Source of the DNA: DASSLY01 sp035689185
Lineage (GTDB): Bacteria; Actinomycetota; Actinomycetes; Actinomycetales; Dermatophilaceae
Length of the DNA stretch: 61,401 nt
Assembly: GCA_035689185.1 (NCBI GenBank)
Contig: DASSLY010000097.1
Span: 1-61,401, forward strand
Direction of reading: 5' to 3'
The notes beneath the pieces are model-generated. The model was given only the letters and a program-made list of their open reading frames with translations. It had not been told where the DNA came from and did no database searches. Position numbers and translations under genes: made by a program. This document shows, one piece after another, positions 15,764 to 25,583 of this stretch. Each line of letters opens with the position of its first letter. Position 1 is the stretch's first letter.

Positions 15764-16609
15764 GTGACCACTCCGCCGGGCATGGTCAGACTCCGGCTCG
15801 ACTTCGGTTACGACGGCACCGGGTTCTCCGGGTGGGCGGTCCAACCTGGACGGCGCACCGTCGAGGACGAGCTCACGCGCGCGCTGCGCACGATCCTGCG
15901 CGGCGGGCAGCCGGAGCGGCTGGTCACCGCGGGGCGCACCGACTCCGGTGTGCACGCTCGCGGGGCGGTCGCCCACGCCGATGTCTCGTCCGCGGCGTGG
16001 CTGGCGCTGCCCGGCCGGTCGGGTCCACCGCCCGCGGAGGCCGCCGTCACGCGGCTCAACGCGGTGCTGCCGGCCGACATCGTGGTGCGTCGGACGGAGA
16101 TCGCCCCCGATGGCTTCGACGCGCGGTTCTCGGCGTTGTCCCGCCGTTACCTCTACCGGATCTGCGATTCCCCCGCGCGGCTGGACCCGCTGCGGCGGTT
16201 CGACACGGTGTCGCACCGGCGTCTGCTGGACGTGACCGCAATGCACGCCGCCTCCCAGCCGTTGCTCGGCCTGCACGACTTCGCGGCCTTCTGCAAGCCC
16301 CGGGACGGAGCAACCACCAGGCGCACCTTGATGGCGTTCTCCTGGCGCCGCCTGGAGGACGATGTCATCGAGGGGACCATCGTGGCCGACGCGTTCTGCC
16401 ACTCGATGGTCCGGTTCCTGGTCGGGGCGGTCGTCGCGGTCGGTGAGGGACGTCGGGACGTTCAGTGGCCGTCGGTGGTCTTGGCCTCCACCTCCCGTGA
16501 CGGCGCCGTTCGGTTGATGCCCGCGCTGGGGCTGTCGTTGGAGCAGGTGCAATACCCGCGATCGGCCGAGCTGGCCAGCCGGGCGGTGGAAGCCCGCAAC
16601 CACCGGTAG
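15764..16609 (+). CDS. truA: tRNA pseudouridine(38-40) synthase TruA
   Basis: The enzyme converts uridines 38-40 of the tRNA anticodon stem to pseudouridine. The 281-residue protein has the TruA N-terminus LRLDFGYDGTGFSGWAVQPG and the catalytic motif AGRTDSGVHA, with the nucleophile at D60. The later block is FCHSMVRFLVGAVVAVGEGRR. The GTG at 15764 is chosen because a -10 lies six bases upstream; an internal ATG at 15782 is possible. In actinobacteria truA normally follows rplQ directly; here two unrelated genes intervene. Confidence 0.95.
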   Translation: MTTPPGMVRLRLDFGYDGTGFSGWAVQPGRRTVEDELTRALRTILRGGQPERLVTAGRTDSGVHARGAVAHADVSSAAWLALPGRSGPPPAEAAVTRLNAVLPADIVVRRTEIAPDGFDARFSALSRRYLYRICDSPARLDPLRRFDTVSHRRLLDVTAMHAASQPLLGLHDFAAFCKPRDGATTRRTLMAFSWRRLEDDVIEGTIVADAFCHSMVRFLVGAVVAVGEGRRDVQWPSVVLASTSRDGAVRLMPALGLSLEQVQYPRSAELASRAVEARNHR

Positions 16610-16679
16610 CCGCTGCGCCGCCGGAGGCGGCACGGAACTCAAGTGACCCAGGCACACCGCATACGCCAGCATTTCCCGC

Positions 16680-18362
16680 ATGGGCCACGTCGACGTGAAC
16701 GCGGTGAGCTATGCGCTGCCGGATGGCCGCCCGCTGTTGCTGGACGTGAGCGTGCGGGTGGGCGAGGGCGCCAAGGTCGCGCTCATCGGGCCGAACGGGA
16801 CGGGCAAGACCACCCTGCTGCGAATAGTGGCCGGCGACGTCCAGCCGCACGAGGGCGCGGTGACCCGCAGCGGTGGGCTCGGGGTGATGCGCCAGTTCGT
16901 CGGAAGGGTGCGCGACGACAGCGACGTGCGCGGGTTGCTGCTCGCCATCGCCCCGCCACGGATCCGGGCCGCCGCAGCAGCGGTCGACGCGGCGGAGCTG
17001 GCCATGATGGAGCGCGACGACGAACCCGCCCAGCTCGCCTACGCCCAGGCGCTCGCGGACTGGGCCGATGTCGGGGGCTACGACCACGAGACCGTCTGGG
17101 ACGTGGTCACCACGTCCGCGCTGGGCGTGCCGTTCGAGCGCGCGCAGTTCCGGCAGGTGCGGACACTTTCCGGCGGGGAGCAGAAGCGGCTGGTCCTCGA
17201 GGCGCTGCTGCGCGGGCCGGAGGACGTGCTCCTGCTGGACGAGCCGGACAACTTCCTCGACGTCCCGGCCAAGCGTTGGCTGGAGCGCGAGCTCGTGGGC
17301 TCACCCAAGACGGTGCTGTTCGTCAGCCACGACCGCGAGCTGCTGGACCAGGTCGCCACCCGCATCGCCACCCTGGAGCCGACCGCCGCCGGCGCCACGC
17401 TGTGGATTCACCCGGGCCGGTTCTCCTCCTACCACCAGGCCCGGGAGGACCGCTTCTCCCGACTGGCGGAGCTGCGCCGCCGGTGGGACGAGGAGCACGA
17501 CAAGCTGAAGGACCTGGTCCAGATGTACAAGGTCAAGGCCGCCTACAACGACGGGATGGCCTCGCGCTACCAGGCCGCCCTGACCCGGCTGGCCAAGTTC
17601 GAGCAGGCCGGGCCCCCGGAGGCGCTGCCGCGGCGGCAGCGGGTTCGGATGCGGCTGAGCGGTGGCCGGACCGCCAAGCGTGCGGTGGTCTGCGAACGGC
17701 TCGAGCTGACCGGACTCATGCGGCCGTTCGACCTGGAGGTCTGGTATGGCGAGCGGGTCGCCATCCTGGGCAGCAACGGCTCGGGCAAGTCGCACTTCCT
17801 CCGGCTGCTCGCAGCCGGCGGGTCCGACCCGGACGTCGAGCACCGGCCGGTCGGCGACGTGGCTCCGGCGCCGGTCGATCACATCGGCGTGGCCCGGCTG
17901 GGTTCACGGGTGCGACCCGGCTGGTTCGCCCAGACCCACGAACATCCTTCGCTGCTCGGGCGCACGCTGCTGGAGATTCTGCACCGGGGCGACGAGCACC
18001 GGGGCGGAATGGGCCGGGAGGAGGCGGCGCGCGTCCTGGACCGCTACGAGCTGGCCAGGTCGGGGGAGCAGGTCTTCGAGTCACTGTCCGGTGGGCAGCA
18101 GGCTCGGTTCCAGATCCTGCTCCTGGAGCTCTCCGGGGCGACGCTGCTGCTCCTCGACGAGCCCACCGACAACCTCGACCTGCACTCGGCGGAGGCGTTG
18201 GAGGAGGGTTTGCTGGCTTTCCGAGGAACGGTGCTGGCGGTGACCCACGACCGGTGGTTCGCTCGCGGGTTCGACCGGTTCGTCGTCTTCGGGGAGTCCG
18301 GCGCGGTCTACCAGTCCGATCAGGCGGTCTGGGACGAGACCCGGGTGCGGCGGGCCCGCTGA
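16680..18362 (+). CDS. ABC-F family ATPase
   Basis: This 560-residue cytoplasmic protein has two fused ATPase domains and no membrane segments. Domain 1 has Walker A GPNGTGKTT, signature LSGGEQKR and Walker B VLLLDEPDN. Domain 2 has GSNGSGKS, LSGGQQAR and LLLLDEPTDN. Between them lies a charged linker (RRRWDEEHDKLKDLVQMYKVKAAYNDGMASRY) typical of ABC-F proteins. These act on ribosomes as translation factors or protect against ribosome-targeting antibiotics; which applies here cannot be told. It sits alone between truA and the amylase gene. Confidence 0.9.
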   Translation: MGHVDVNAVSYALPDGRPLLLDVSVRVGEGAKVALIGPNGTGKTTLLRIVAGDVQPHEGAVTRSGGLGVMRQFVGRVRDDSDVRGLLLAIAPPRIRAAAAAVDAAELAMMERDDEPAQLAYAQALADWADVGGYDHETVWDVVTTSALGVPFERAQFRQVRTLSGGEQKRLVLEALLRGPEDVLLLDEPDNFLDVPAKRWLERELVGSPKTVLFVSHDRELLDQVATRIATLEPTAAGATLWIHPGRFSSYHQAREDRFSRLAELRRRWDEEHDKLKDLVQMYKVKAAYNDGMASRYQAALTRLAKFEQAGPPEALPRRQRVRMRLSGGRTAKRAVVCERLELTGLMRPFDLEVWYGERVAILGSNGSGKSHFLRLLAAGGSDPDVEHRPVGDVAPAPVDHIGVARLGSRVRPGWFAQTHEHPSLLGRTLLEILHRGDEHRGGMGREEAARVLDRYELARSGEQVFESLSGGQQARFQILLLELSGATLLLLDEPTDNLDLHSAEALEEGLLAFRGTVLAVTHDRWFARGFDRFVVFGESGAVYQSDQAVWDETRVRRAR

Positions 18363-18477
18363 GCCCTGCACTAGCGGGACGGCGGCAGCCGACGTAGCGT
18401 CCATCGCAGCGGGACTTTGTCGGTTGTGGCAGGTAGCGTCCGCGCTCTGGTCCACGTTGTAGCCCTTGGGAGTCGCA

Positions 18478-21400
18478 ATGGAGCGTCGTCGTTCCCTGTT
18501 GGCCGTGTTCACGACCGTTGTCCTGGCTCTGGTCGGTATGGCGCCGGTGGTGCTCGCCGGCCCCGCGGCGGCCGCGGACCGCACGGCGACCCTGGCCGGC
18601 TCGTTGCAGTCCGAGGTCGGCTGCGCCGCCGACTGGGACCCGGCCTGTCCCCAGAGCGCGCTGGAGAAGGTCGGCGACACGACATACCGGAGCACGTTCA
18701 CTCTGCCTGCGGGCAGCTACGAGTTCAAGATCGCGATCGACGGCGACTGGGCGGAGAACTACGGCGCCGGGGGTGCCCGCGACGGGGCGAACATCCCGCT
18801 CGTGCTCGGCGGGCCGGCCGCCATCACCTTCACGTATGACGACGCGACCCACCAGGTCGCGATGACCACTTCGGACATCGCCGGCGACTCGATCGCCGCC
18901 GACGCCCGGCTGGCCGGGCGCAGCCTGCGCAAGGACCTGACCAGGGAGCGGTTCTACTTCGTCATGCCGGACCGGTTCGCCAACGGGTCCGCGGCGAACG
19001 ACCTGGGCGGCCTCACCGGCGACCGGCTGGTGACCGGGTTCGACCCGACCGACAGGGGCTTCTACCACGGTGGGGACCTGCGCGGCCTGACGAACCGGCT
19101 CGACTACATCAAGGGCCTCGGCACGACGGCCATCTGGCTGACCCCGTCGTTCAAGAACAAGCCGGTGCAAGGCTCTGGCGACAACGTCAGCGCGGGCTAC
19201 CACGGCTACTGGGTCACCGACTTCACCCGGATCGACCCGCACCTGGGCACGAACGCGCAGATGCGCGAGCTCATCGGCAAGGCGCACCGGCTGGGCATGA
19301 AGGTCTTCTTCGACATCATCACCAACCACACCGCCGACGTGATCCGCTACGCCGACGGCACCTACGACTACACGTCCAAGGCGGACCGGCCCTACACGGA
19401 CGCCAGCGGTACACCGTTTGACGACAAGGACTACGCGGGCACGAACAACTTCCCCGCCTTGGACAAGGACACCTCGTTCCCGGAGCGGCCGGTGTTCGGC
19501 TCCGCCGCCGACGCGTCGGTGAAGGCGCCGGCGTGGCTGAACAACCCGATCTACTACCACAACCGGGGCGACTCGACCTTCTCCGGGGAGTCCACCGAGT
19601 ACGGCGACTTCTTCGGCCTGGACGACCTGTTCACCGAGCAGCCGGCCGTGGCCGACGGGATGACCAAGATCTACCAGACCTGGGCCGGGTTCGGCCTCGA
19701 CGGCTTCCGCATCGACACCGTCAAGCACGTGAACATCGAGTTCTGGCAACAGTTCTCGCCCCGCCTGCTGGCCGCCGCCCGGGCCGCCGGCAAGCCGCGG
19801 TTCTTCATGTTCGGCGAGGTCTTCGACGGCAGCCCTGCCTTCATGAGCCGGTACACCACGGAGGGGAAGCTCCCGGCCACGCTCGACTTCGGGTTCCAGG
19901 GCAACGCGCTCGGCTTCGCCCAGGGCAAGGCCACCACCTCGCTGCGCGACTTCTACGCGGCCGACGACTACTACACCGACGCCGACTCCAACGCCTACTC
20001 GCTGCCCACGTTCCTCGGCAACCACGACATCGGCCGGTTCGCGAAGATGCTGCGCGACGGCGGGGCCGACCAGCTGCTGGAGCGGACCGAGCTGGCCAAC
20101 CGGCTCATGTATCTCACCCGCGGGCAGCCGATCACCTACTACGGGGACGAGCAGGGGTTCATGGGCGCGCCCGGCGGGAACACCGACCAGGCTGCCCGGC
20201 AGGACATGTTCGCCACGCAGGTGCAGCAGTACGCCGACGAGGAGAACCTGTTCGGTCCCGGCGCCGCCGGGTCGAAGTACCGGTTCGGCACGCACACCCC
20301 GCTCTACCGGCTGATCGCGCAGATGGCCGCGCTCCGCGCGGCGCACCCGGCGCTGGCCGACGGCGCGCAGATCCACCGCTACGCCTCCAACGAGGCCGGG
20401 GTCTACGCCTTCAGCCGGGTCGACGCCGGAAGGCAGGTCGAGTACCTCGTCGTTGCGAACAACGCCGCGCAGTCCAAACAGGCCACCTTCGCCACCTTCA
20501 GCCCAAGGACCCGGTTCGCCCCGCTCCTGGGCGCCGCGCGGGCGGTCACCACCGACGGCTCGGCGCGGGTCACCGTGTCCGTGCCGCCGCTGTCGGTCAA
20601 AGTCTTCCGCGCCATCAAGGCGATCCCGCCGCGCGCCTCGGCACCGACGACCTACCTGACCGTCCCCACCGCTGGGGCGACCGTTGGTGGGCGCACCGAG
20701 ATCCGCGCTGCGCTGCCGGTGAACGACCTGGCCCAGGTCACCTTCGCGGTTCGGCCGGTGGGCACCACGGCCTGGCAGGTCCTCGGAACCGACGACAACG
20801 CGCCATACCGGGTGTTCCACGACGTGTCCAGGCTGGCCGCGGGCACGCTGCTGGAGTACCGCGCGGTCACCCGCGACCACAGCGGCAACATCAGCGCCCG
20901 GTCCACCTACGCCATCGTGGGCGTCCCCGCCGGCACCAGCACCGGCACGGTCGGGCCGGTGGTCCAGCCCGCCAACGTCAGCGTCCCGGGCAGCCACAAC
21001 TCCGAGATGGGCTGCTCGGCGGGTGACTGGCAGCCGGCCTGCGACCAGGCGCAGCTCGCCCTCGACGCCGATGACCAGATCTGGAAGGGCACGTTCGCGA
21101 TCCCGCCCGGCGACTACGAGTACAAGGCTGCGATCAACAAGGCCTGGGACGAGAACTACGGCCTCGGCGCGGTCAGGGACGGGCCGAACATCCCCTACAC
21201 GGCACCCGGCGGGGACGTGACGTTTTACTACGACCACGCCACCCACTGGGTCACCAGCAGCACGCAGGGACCGGTCATCACCGCGCCCGGCTCCTACCAG
21301 AGCGAGCTGGGCTGCCCGGCGGACTGGCTGCCGGACTGCATGCGGCCGTGGCTGCAGGACCCCGACGGCGACGGGACGTACACCTGGAGCAGCGACCAGA

Positions 21401-24267
21401 TCCCGGCTGGAACCTATGAGTTCAAGGTCGCGCACGGGCTGTCCTGGGACGAGAACTACGGCGCCGGCGGCGCGCCGAACGGGGCCAACGTCGCCCTCTC
21501 GGTGCCCTCGGACGGCACGGTGGTCACCATCAGCTACGTCCTCTCCAGCCACGTCATGACCGCGCGGACCTCGATCGGCGGGGCCAACCCCGACCTGACC
21601 AAGGCCAAGGCGGTCTTCGTCAACGACCGGCTGATCGCCTGGCCGGCGACCGCGGTGCCGTCCGGCACGCCGGTGCAGCTGCTGGACTGGCGGCTGCACT
21701 GGGCCCGGTCCGGCGGGCTGGCGGTCGACGCGGAGGACGTCACCGGCGGACCGTCGGCCGTCCTCACCCGCGACCCGGCCGGGCTGCCGGCGTCAGTGGT
21801 GCAGCGCCACCCGGAGCTGGCGGGGTACGTCGCCCTCCGGCTCGACCGCGCCACCGCGCAGCGGGTCGGCGGCATCCTCAAGGGCCAGGTGGCGGTCGGC
21901 ATGTATGACGACCTCGGCCGGCTCATGGACGCCACCGGAGTGCAGATCGCCCCGGTGCTGGACAGCCTGTATGCGGCGTCGGCCGGCACTCGCGGCTACG
22001 GAGTGTCCTGGTCCGGGTCCCGGCCGAGCTTCCGGGTCTGGGCACCGACGGCGCAGGGCGTTCGCACCCTGGTCTGGCCGGCCGGGTCCAGCCCGACCGC
22101 CCCGGCGAGCGAGGCCACCGCGGTGGTCATGACCCGGGCCGGGGACGGCAGCTGGACCGGGACGGGCAAGGCCGGGTGGAAGGGTGTCCGGTACCTCTTC
22201 GAGGTTGTGGTGTATGCGCCCAGCACCGGCAAGGTCGAGACCAACCTGGTGACCGACCCCTACTCGGTGGCCTTGACACTGGACTCCACCCGGTCGGTGG
22301 CGGTGTCGCTGCGCGACCGCCGGTTCATGCCGGCGCTGTGGCGCACGGCGAGGGCCCCGGCGCTTGGCCGCACCGTCGACCAGACCATCTACGAGCTGCA
22401 CGTTCGGGACTTCTCCATCACCGACACCTCCGTGCCGGCGGAGCACCGCGGCAGCTACCTGGCCTTCGCCGACGACGGCTTCGGCGCCAAGCACCTGCGC
22501 GCGCTGGCGGCAGCCGGGCTCAACACGGTGCACCTGCTGCCGACCTTCGACATCGCCTCCATCCCCGAGGACCGCACCAAGCAGGAGACCCCCCACTGCG
22601 ACCTGCCCTCGCTCCCGCCGGACAGCGAGGAGCAGCAGGCGTGCGTCACAGCGGTGGCCGCCAACGACGCCTATAACTGGGGGTACGACCCGTTCCACTG
22701 GATGGTGCCGGAGGGCTCCTACGCCAGCAGCAACGCCGCCGCCGACGGCGGGAGCCGGGTGGCGGAGTTCCGCACCATGGTCGGCGGCCTGCACGCGAAC
22801 GGGCTGCGGGTCGTGCTGGACCAGGTGTTCAACCACACCCCCACCTCAGGCCAGGCCGGCACCTCGGTGCTGGACAAGGTGGTGCCCGGCTACTACTACC
22901 GGCTCGACGCCAACGGTGCCGTCACCACGTCCACCTGCTGCCAGAACGTGGCCACCGAGCACGCCATGGGCCAAAAGATCATGGTCGACGGTGTGCTCAC
23001 CTGGGCCCGCGAGTACAAGGTGGACGGGTTCCGGTTCGACCTCATGGGCCACCACAGCCGGGCCAACATGTTGGCCGTCCGGCACGCGCTCAACGGGCTC
23101 ACCCTCGCTGCGGACGGCGTCGACGGGTCGAAGGTCACGCTGTACGGCGAGGGGTGGAACTTCGGCGAGGTGGCCAACAACGCCCGCTTCGTCCAGGCCA
23201 CGCAGGGCCAGCTCGGCGGCACCCACATCGGCACCTTCAGCGACCGGCTGCGCGACGCGGTGCGCGGCGGGGGTCCGTTCGACGAGAACCCCCGCATCCA
23301 GGGGTTCGGCAGCGGCGAGTACACCGACAGCAACGGAGATCCGGTCAACGGTGACGCCGCGACCCAGCAGGCTCGCCTGGCCCACGACACCGACCTGGTC
23401 CAGCTGGGCCTGGCCGGCAACCTGCGGTCGTTCACCTTCCGCTCGGCGCAGACCGGTGCGGTGGTCCGCGGCGACGCGGTGTCCTACAACGGCGCACCGG
23501 CCGGGTATGCCGACCAGCCGGACGAGATCATCAGCTACGTCGACGCGCACGACAACGAGACGTTGTTCGACAACCTGGCGCTGAAGCTGCCGCAGGACAC
23601 CGCCATGGCCGACCGGGTCCGGATGAACACCTTGTCGCTGGCAACCGTGGCGCTGGCGCAGACCCCGGCGTTCTGGCACGCGGGCGCCGACCTGCTGCGC
23701 AGCAAGAGCCTGGACCGCAACAGCTACGACAGCGGGGACTGGTTCAACCGGCTGGACTGGACGGGAGCCGACAACGGCTTCGGCCACGGCCTGCCCAAGG
23801 CCGCCGACAACAGCTCCAAGTGGCCGTTCATGCGGCCGCTGCTGGCCGACCCGGCCCTGAAGCCGAGCGCGGCCGACGTGCAGGCCGCGACCGCGGCGGC
23901 GCAGGACCTGCTCCGGCTGCGGTTCTCCACGCCGTTGTTCCGGCTGGGCACGGCGGCGGCGGTCAACGCCAAGGTGAGCTTCCCGGTCTCCGGAACCCCC
24001 GACGCGCACCCCGGGGTCGTCGTGATGCGCATCGACGACACCGTCGGGGGCAACGCCGACCCGGCGCTGAAGGGCCTAGTGGTGGTCTTCAACGCCACAC
24101 CGTCGCCGGTGACCCAGGAGCTGCCCGGCCTAGCCGGTGCCAACCTGGCCCTGTCCCCGGTCCAGGCTGCCGGGTCCGACCCGGTCGTGAAGTCGACGTT
24201 CTGGGACCCCGCGGCGGGAACGCTGACGGTGCCGGGCCGCACCGTCGCGGTGTTCACCCAGTCCTGA
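18478..24267 (+). CDS. Secreted alpha-amylase/pullulanase fusion
   Basis: The 1929-residue secreted enzyme should attack starch, glycogen or pullulan outside the cell. A signal peptide ends near VLAGPAAAADR. Domains in order: X25-type carbohydrate domain (~40-125); GH13 alpha-amylase (~155-720; candidate nucleophile D413, acid E447, D517); an Ig/FN3-like segment; two more X25 copies (~835-920, ~933-1028); a PulA-type N2 region; CBM48 (~1173-1265); GH13_14 pullulanase with YNWGYDP at 1399, nucleophile D1521, acid E1558 and D1692 in DAHDNE; and a C-terminal beta domain. The ATG at 18478 follows GGGAG; an in-frame TTG at 18466 is less likely. It is inserted between truA and rplM. Confidence 0.9.
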   Translation: MERRRSLLAVFTTVVLALVGMAPVVLAGPAAAADRTATLAGSLQSEVGCAADWDPACPQSALEKVGDTTYRSTFTLPAGSYEFKIAIDGDWAENYGAGGARDGANIPLVLGGPAAITFTYDDATHQVAMTTSDIAGDSIAADARLAGRSLRKDLTRERFYFVMPDRFANGSAANDLGGLTGDRLVTGFDPTDRGFYHGGDLRGLTNRLDYIKGLGTTAIWLTPSFKNKPVQGSGDNVSAGYHGYWVTDFTRIDPHLGTNAQMRELIGKAHRLGMKVFFDIITNHTADVIRYADGTYDYTSKADRPYTDASGTPFDDKDYAGTNNFPALDKDTSFPERPVFGSAADASVKAPAWLNNPIYYHNRGDSTFSGESTEYGDFFGLDDLFTEQPAVADGMTKIYQTWAGFGLDGFRIDTVKHVNIEFWQQFSPRLLAAARAAGKPRFFMFGEVFDGSPAFMSRYTTEGKLPATLDFGFQGNALGFAQGKATTSLRDFYAADDYYTDADSNAYSLPTFLGNHDIGRFAKMLRDGGADQLLERTELANRLMYLTRGQPITYYGDEQGFMGAPGGNTDQAARQDMFATQVQQYADEENLFGPGAAGSKYRFGTHTPLYRLIAQMAALRAAHPALADGAQIHRYASNEAGVYAFSRVDAGRQVEYLVVANNAAQSKQATFATFSPRTRFAPLLGAARAVTTDGSARVTVSVPPLSVKVFRAIKAIPPRASAPTTYLTVPTAGATVGGRTEIRAALPVNDLAQVTFAVRPVGTTAWQVLGTDDNAPYRVFHDVSRLAAGTLLEYRAVTRDHSGNISARSTYAIVGVPAGTSTGTVGPVVQPANVSVPGSHNSEMGCSAGDWQPACDQAQLALDADDQIWKGTFAIPPGDYEYKAAINKAWDENYGLGAVRDGPNIPYTAPGGDVTFYYDHATHWVTSSTQGPVITAPGSYQSELGCPADWLPDCMRPWLQDPDGDGTYTWSSDQIPAGTYEFKVAHGLSWDENYGAGGAPNGANVALSVPSDGTVVTISYVLSSHVMTARTSIGGANPDLTKAKAVFVNDRLIAWPATAVPSGTPVQLLDWRLHWARSGGLAVDAEDVTGGPSAVLTRDPAGLPASVVQRHPELAGYVALRLDRATAQRVGGILKGQVAVGMYDDLGRLMDATGVQIAPVLDSLYAASAGTRGYGVSWSGSRPSFRVWAPTAQGVRTLVWPAGSSPTAPASEATAVVMTRAGDGSWTGTGKAGWKGVRYLFEVVVYAPSTGKVETNLVTDPYSVALTLDSTRSVAVSLRDRRFMPALWRTARAPALGRTVDQTIYELHVRDFSITDTSVPAEHRGSYLAFADDGFGAKHLRALAAAGLNTVHLLPTFDIASIPEDRTKQETPHCDLPSLPPDSEEQQACVTAVAANDAYNWGYDPFHWMVPEGSYASSNAAADGGSRVAEFRTMVGGLHANGLRVVLDQVFNHTPTSGQAGTSVLDKVVPGYYYRLDANGAVTTSTCCQNVATEHAMGQKIMVDGVLTWAREYKVDGFRFDLMGHHSRANMLAVRHALNGLTLAADGVDGSKVTLYGEGWNFGEVANNARFVQATQGQLGGTHIGTFSDRLRDAVRGGGPFDENPRIQGFGSGEYTDSNGDPVNGDAATQQARLAHDTDLVQLGLAGNLRSFTFRSAQTGAVVRGDAVSYNGAPAGYADQPDEIISYVDAHDNETLFDNLALKLPQDTAMADRVRMNTLSLATVALAQTPAFWHAGADLLRSKSLDRNSYDSGDWFNRLDWTGADNGFGHGLPKAADNSSKWPFMRPLLADPALKPSAADVQAATAAAQDLLRLRFSTPLFRLGTAAAVNAKVSFPVSGTPDAHPGVVVMRIDDTVGGNADPALKGLVVVFNATPSPVTQELPGLAGANLALSPVQAAGSDPVVKSTFWDPAAGTLTVPGRTVAVFTQS

Positions 24268-24327
24268 GCACGGGATCCAGGGCATGAGCGGACGATCACC
24301 GGATGACCCGAGACGCACACCCGCGTT

Positions 24328-24357
24328 TTGACCGGTCCCGAATGCGCCAGGTAGCCT
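24328..24357 (+). promoter_or_regulatory. rplM-rpsI promoter
   Basis: TTGACC (24328-24333) and TAGCCT (24352-24357) are separated by 18 bases, close to a sigma-70-type consensus for actinobacteria. The leader to the rplM GTG at 24437 would be about 70 bases. Confidence 0.6.
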
Positions 24358-24436
24358 GGTCCGTCGTTGTGCGTGCGCGCATCCCGGCGCCGCAACGCTC
24401 GCTGCAGCACACCACGAGAGAACGAAGGCTACGACC

Positions 24437-24880
24437 GTGCGCACGTACACCCCCAAGCCGGGCGAGGTCACCCGGTCCTGGCACGTCATCGACGCCACCG
24501 ACGTGGTCCTCGGGCGCCTGGCCAGCCAGACCGCCGTCCTGCTGCGGGGCAAGCACAAGGCGACCTTCGCACCGCACGTGGACACCGGCGACTTCGTCAT
24601 CATCATCAACGCCGACAAGGTCGCGCTGACCGGCGCCAAACTGCAGCAGAAGCAGGCCTACCACCACTCCGGCTTCCCGGGCGGCCTGCGGGCTACCCGG
24701 TACCAGGACCTGCTTGCGAAAAGTCCCGAGAAGGCCGTCGTGAAGGCAGTGCGGGGCATGCTCCCGAAGAACTCCCTGGCACGCCAGCAGCTGACCAAGC
24801 TCAAGGTTTACCGCGGCGACAGCCACCCGCACCAGGCGCAGCAGCCTGTGCCGTTCGAGATCACCCAGGTCGCACAGTAA
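24437..24880 (+). CDS. rplM: 50S ribosomal protein L13
   Basis: The 147-residue protein starts MRTYTPKPGEVTRSWHVIDATDVVLGRLAS and has the L13 signature LAKSPEKAVVKAVRGMLPKN. L13 is an early assembly protein of the large subunit. The GTG start follows AGAGAACGAAGG. It is co-transcribed with rpsI 31 bases downstream. Confidence 0.98.
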   Translation: MRTYTPKPGEVTRSWHVIDATDVVLGRLASQTAVLLRGKHKATFAPHVDTGDFVIIINADKVALTGAKLQQKQAYHHSGFPGGLRATRYQDLLAKSPEKAVVKAVRGMLPKNSLARQQLTKLKVYRGDSHPHQAQQPVPFEITQVAQ

Positions 24881-24911
24881 CCGCTGCGCAGCACGCTCGA
24901 GTAGGAGAACC

Positions 24912-25424
24912 GTGTCCCAAACCACCGTCGACGCTACGGATGCCGAGGTCGGCTTCGACAGCGACGAGCCGCAGCTGCGTGAGTACACCAGCGAGTCGGA
25001 GGCGCCAGCGGCTGCCGCCCGCAAGCCCGCCGCGTCCGGCCCAGGTGCCGCCACCGGCCGCCGCAAGCAGGCCATCGCGCGCGTGCGCATCCTGCCGGGC
25101 AGCGGCAGCTGGACGATCAACGGCCGCACCCTGGACGACTACTTCCCCAACAAGGTGCACCAGCAGATGGTGAACGAGCCGCTGAAGCTGCTCGAGCTGG
25201 ACGGCGCCTACGACGTGCTGGTCCGCGTGCACGGCGGGGGTCCGTCCGGTCAGGCCGGGGCCGTCCGCTTGGGAGTGGCCCGCTCGTTGAACGGTGTGGA
25301 CGTCGAGCTGAACCGCCCGGCGCTGAAGAAGGCCGGCATGCTGACCCGCGACGCACGCGTGCCCGAGCGCAAGAAGGCCGGCCTGAAGAAGGCGCGCAAG
25401 GCCCCGCAGTACAGCAAGCGCTGA
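24912..25424 (+). CDS. rpsI: 30S ribosomal protein S9
   Basis: The 170-residue protein has a 45-residue acidic/Ala-rich N-terminal extension, then the S9 core (GRRKQAIARVRILPGSGSW ... GGGPSGQAGAVRLGVARSL). It ends with the conserved KKARKAPQYSKR tail that touches the P-site tRNA. The GTG start is preceded by GTAGGAG. Confidence 0.97.
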   Translation: MSQTTVDATDAEVGFDSDEPQLREYTSESEAPAAAARKPAASGPGAATGRRKQAIARVRILPGSGSWTINGRTLDDYFPNKVHQQMVNEPLKLLELDGAYDVLVRVHGGGPSGQAGAVRLGVARSLNGVDVELNRPALKKAGMLTRDARVPERKKAGLKKARKAPQYSKR

Positions 25425-25444
25425 CCGCATACCGCAGCTGCCCG

Positions 25445-25466
25445 GGCGACCCTTCCGGCGGTCGCC
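25445..25466 (+). terminator. Hairpin after rpsI
   Basis: A 7-bp stem GGCGACC / GGTCGCC with an 8-base loop lies 21 bases after the rpsI stop. It is GC-rich without a T-run, as is usual for terminators in such genomes. Confidence 0.4.
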
Positions 25467-25583
25467 GTCGGCACGGTACGGGGTAGGTTCGCGACACGCG
25501 GGCATGCTGGACCGGCTGTGCCGCCGCGGTCGCAGCCCTGTGGGCGTGCCACCGGCCGGGTCAGGAGGAGAAGGAGGCGCTGC

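Noticed and set aside
17716..21699. Open frame of 1327 codons on the minus strand
   Set aside because: It is the antisense shadow of the ABC-F and amylase/pullulanase genes. Its protein is a low-complexity Arg/Gly/Val-rich string with no domain. Long antisense frames are expected at this GC content.
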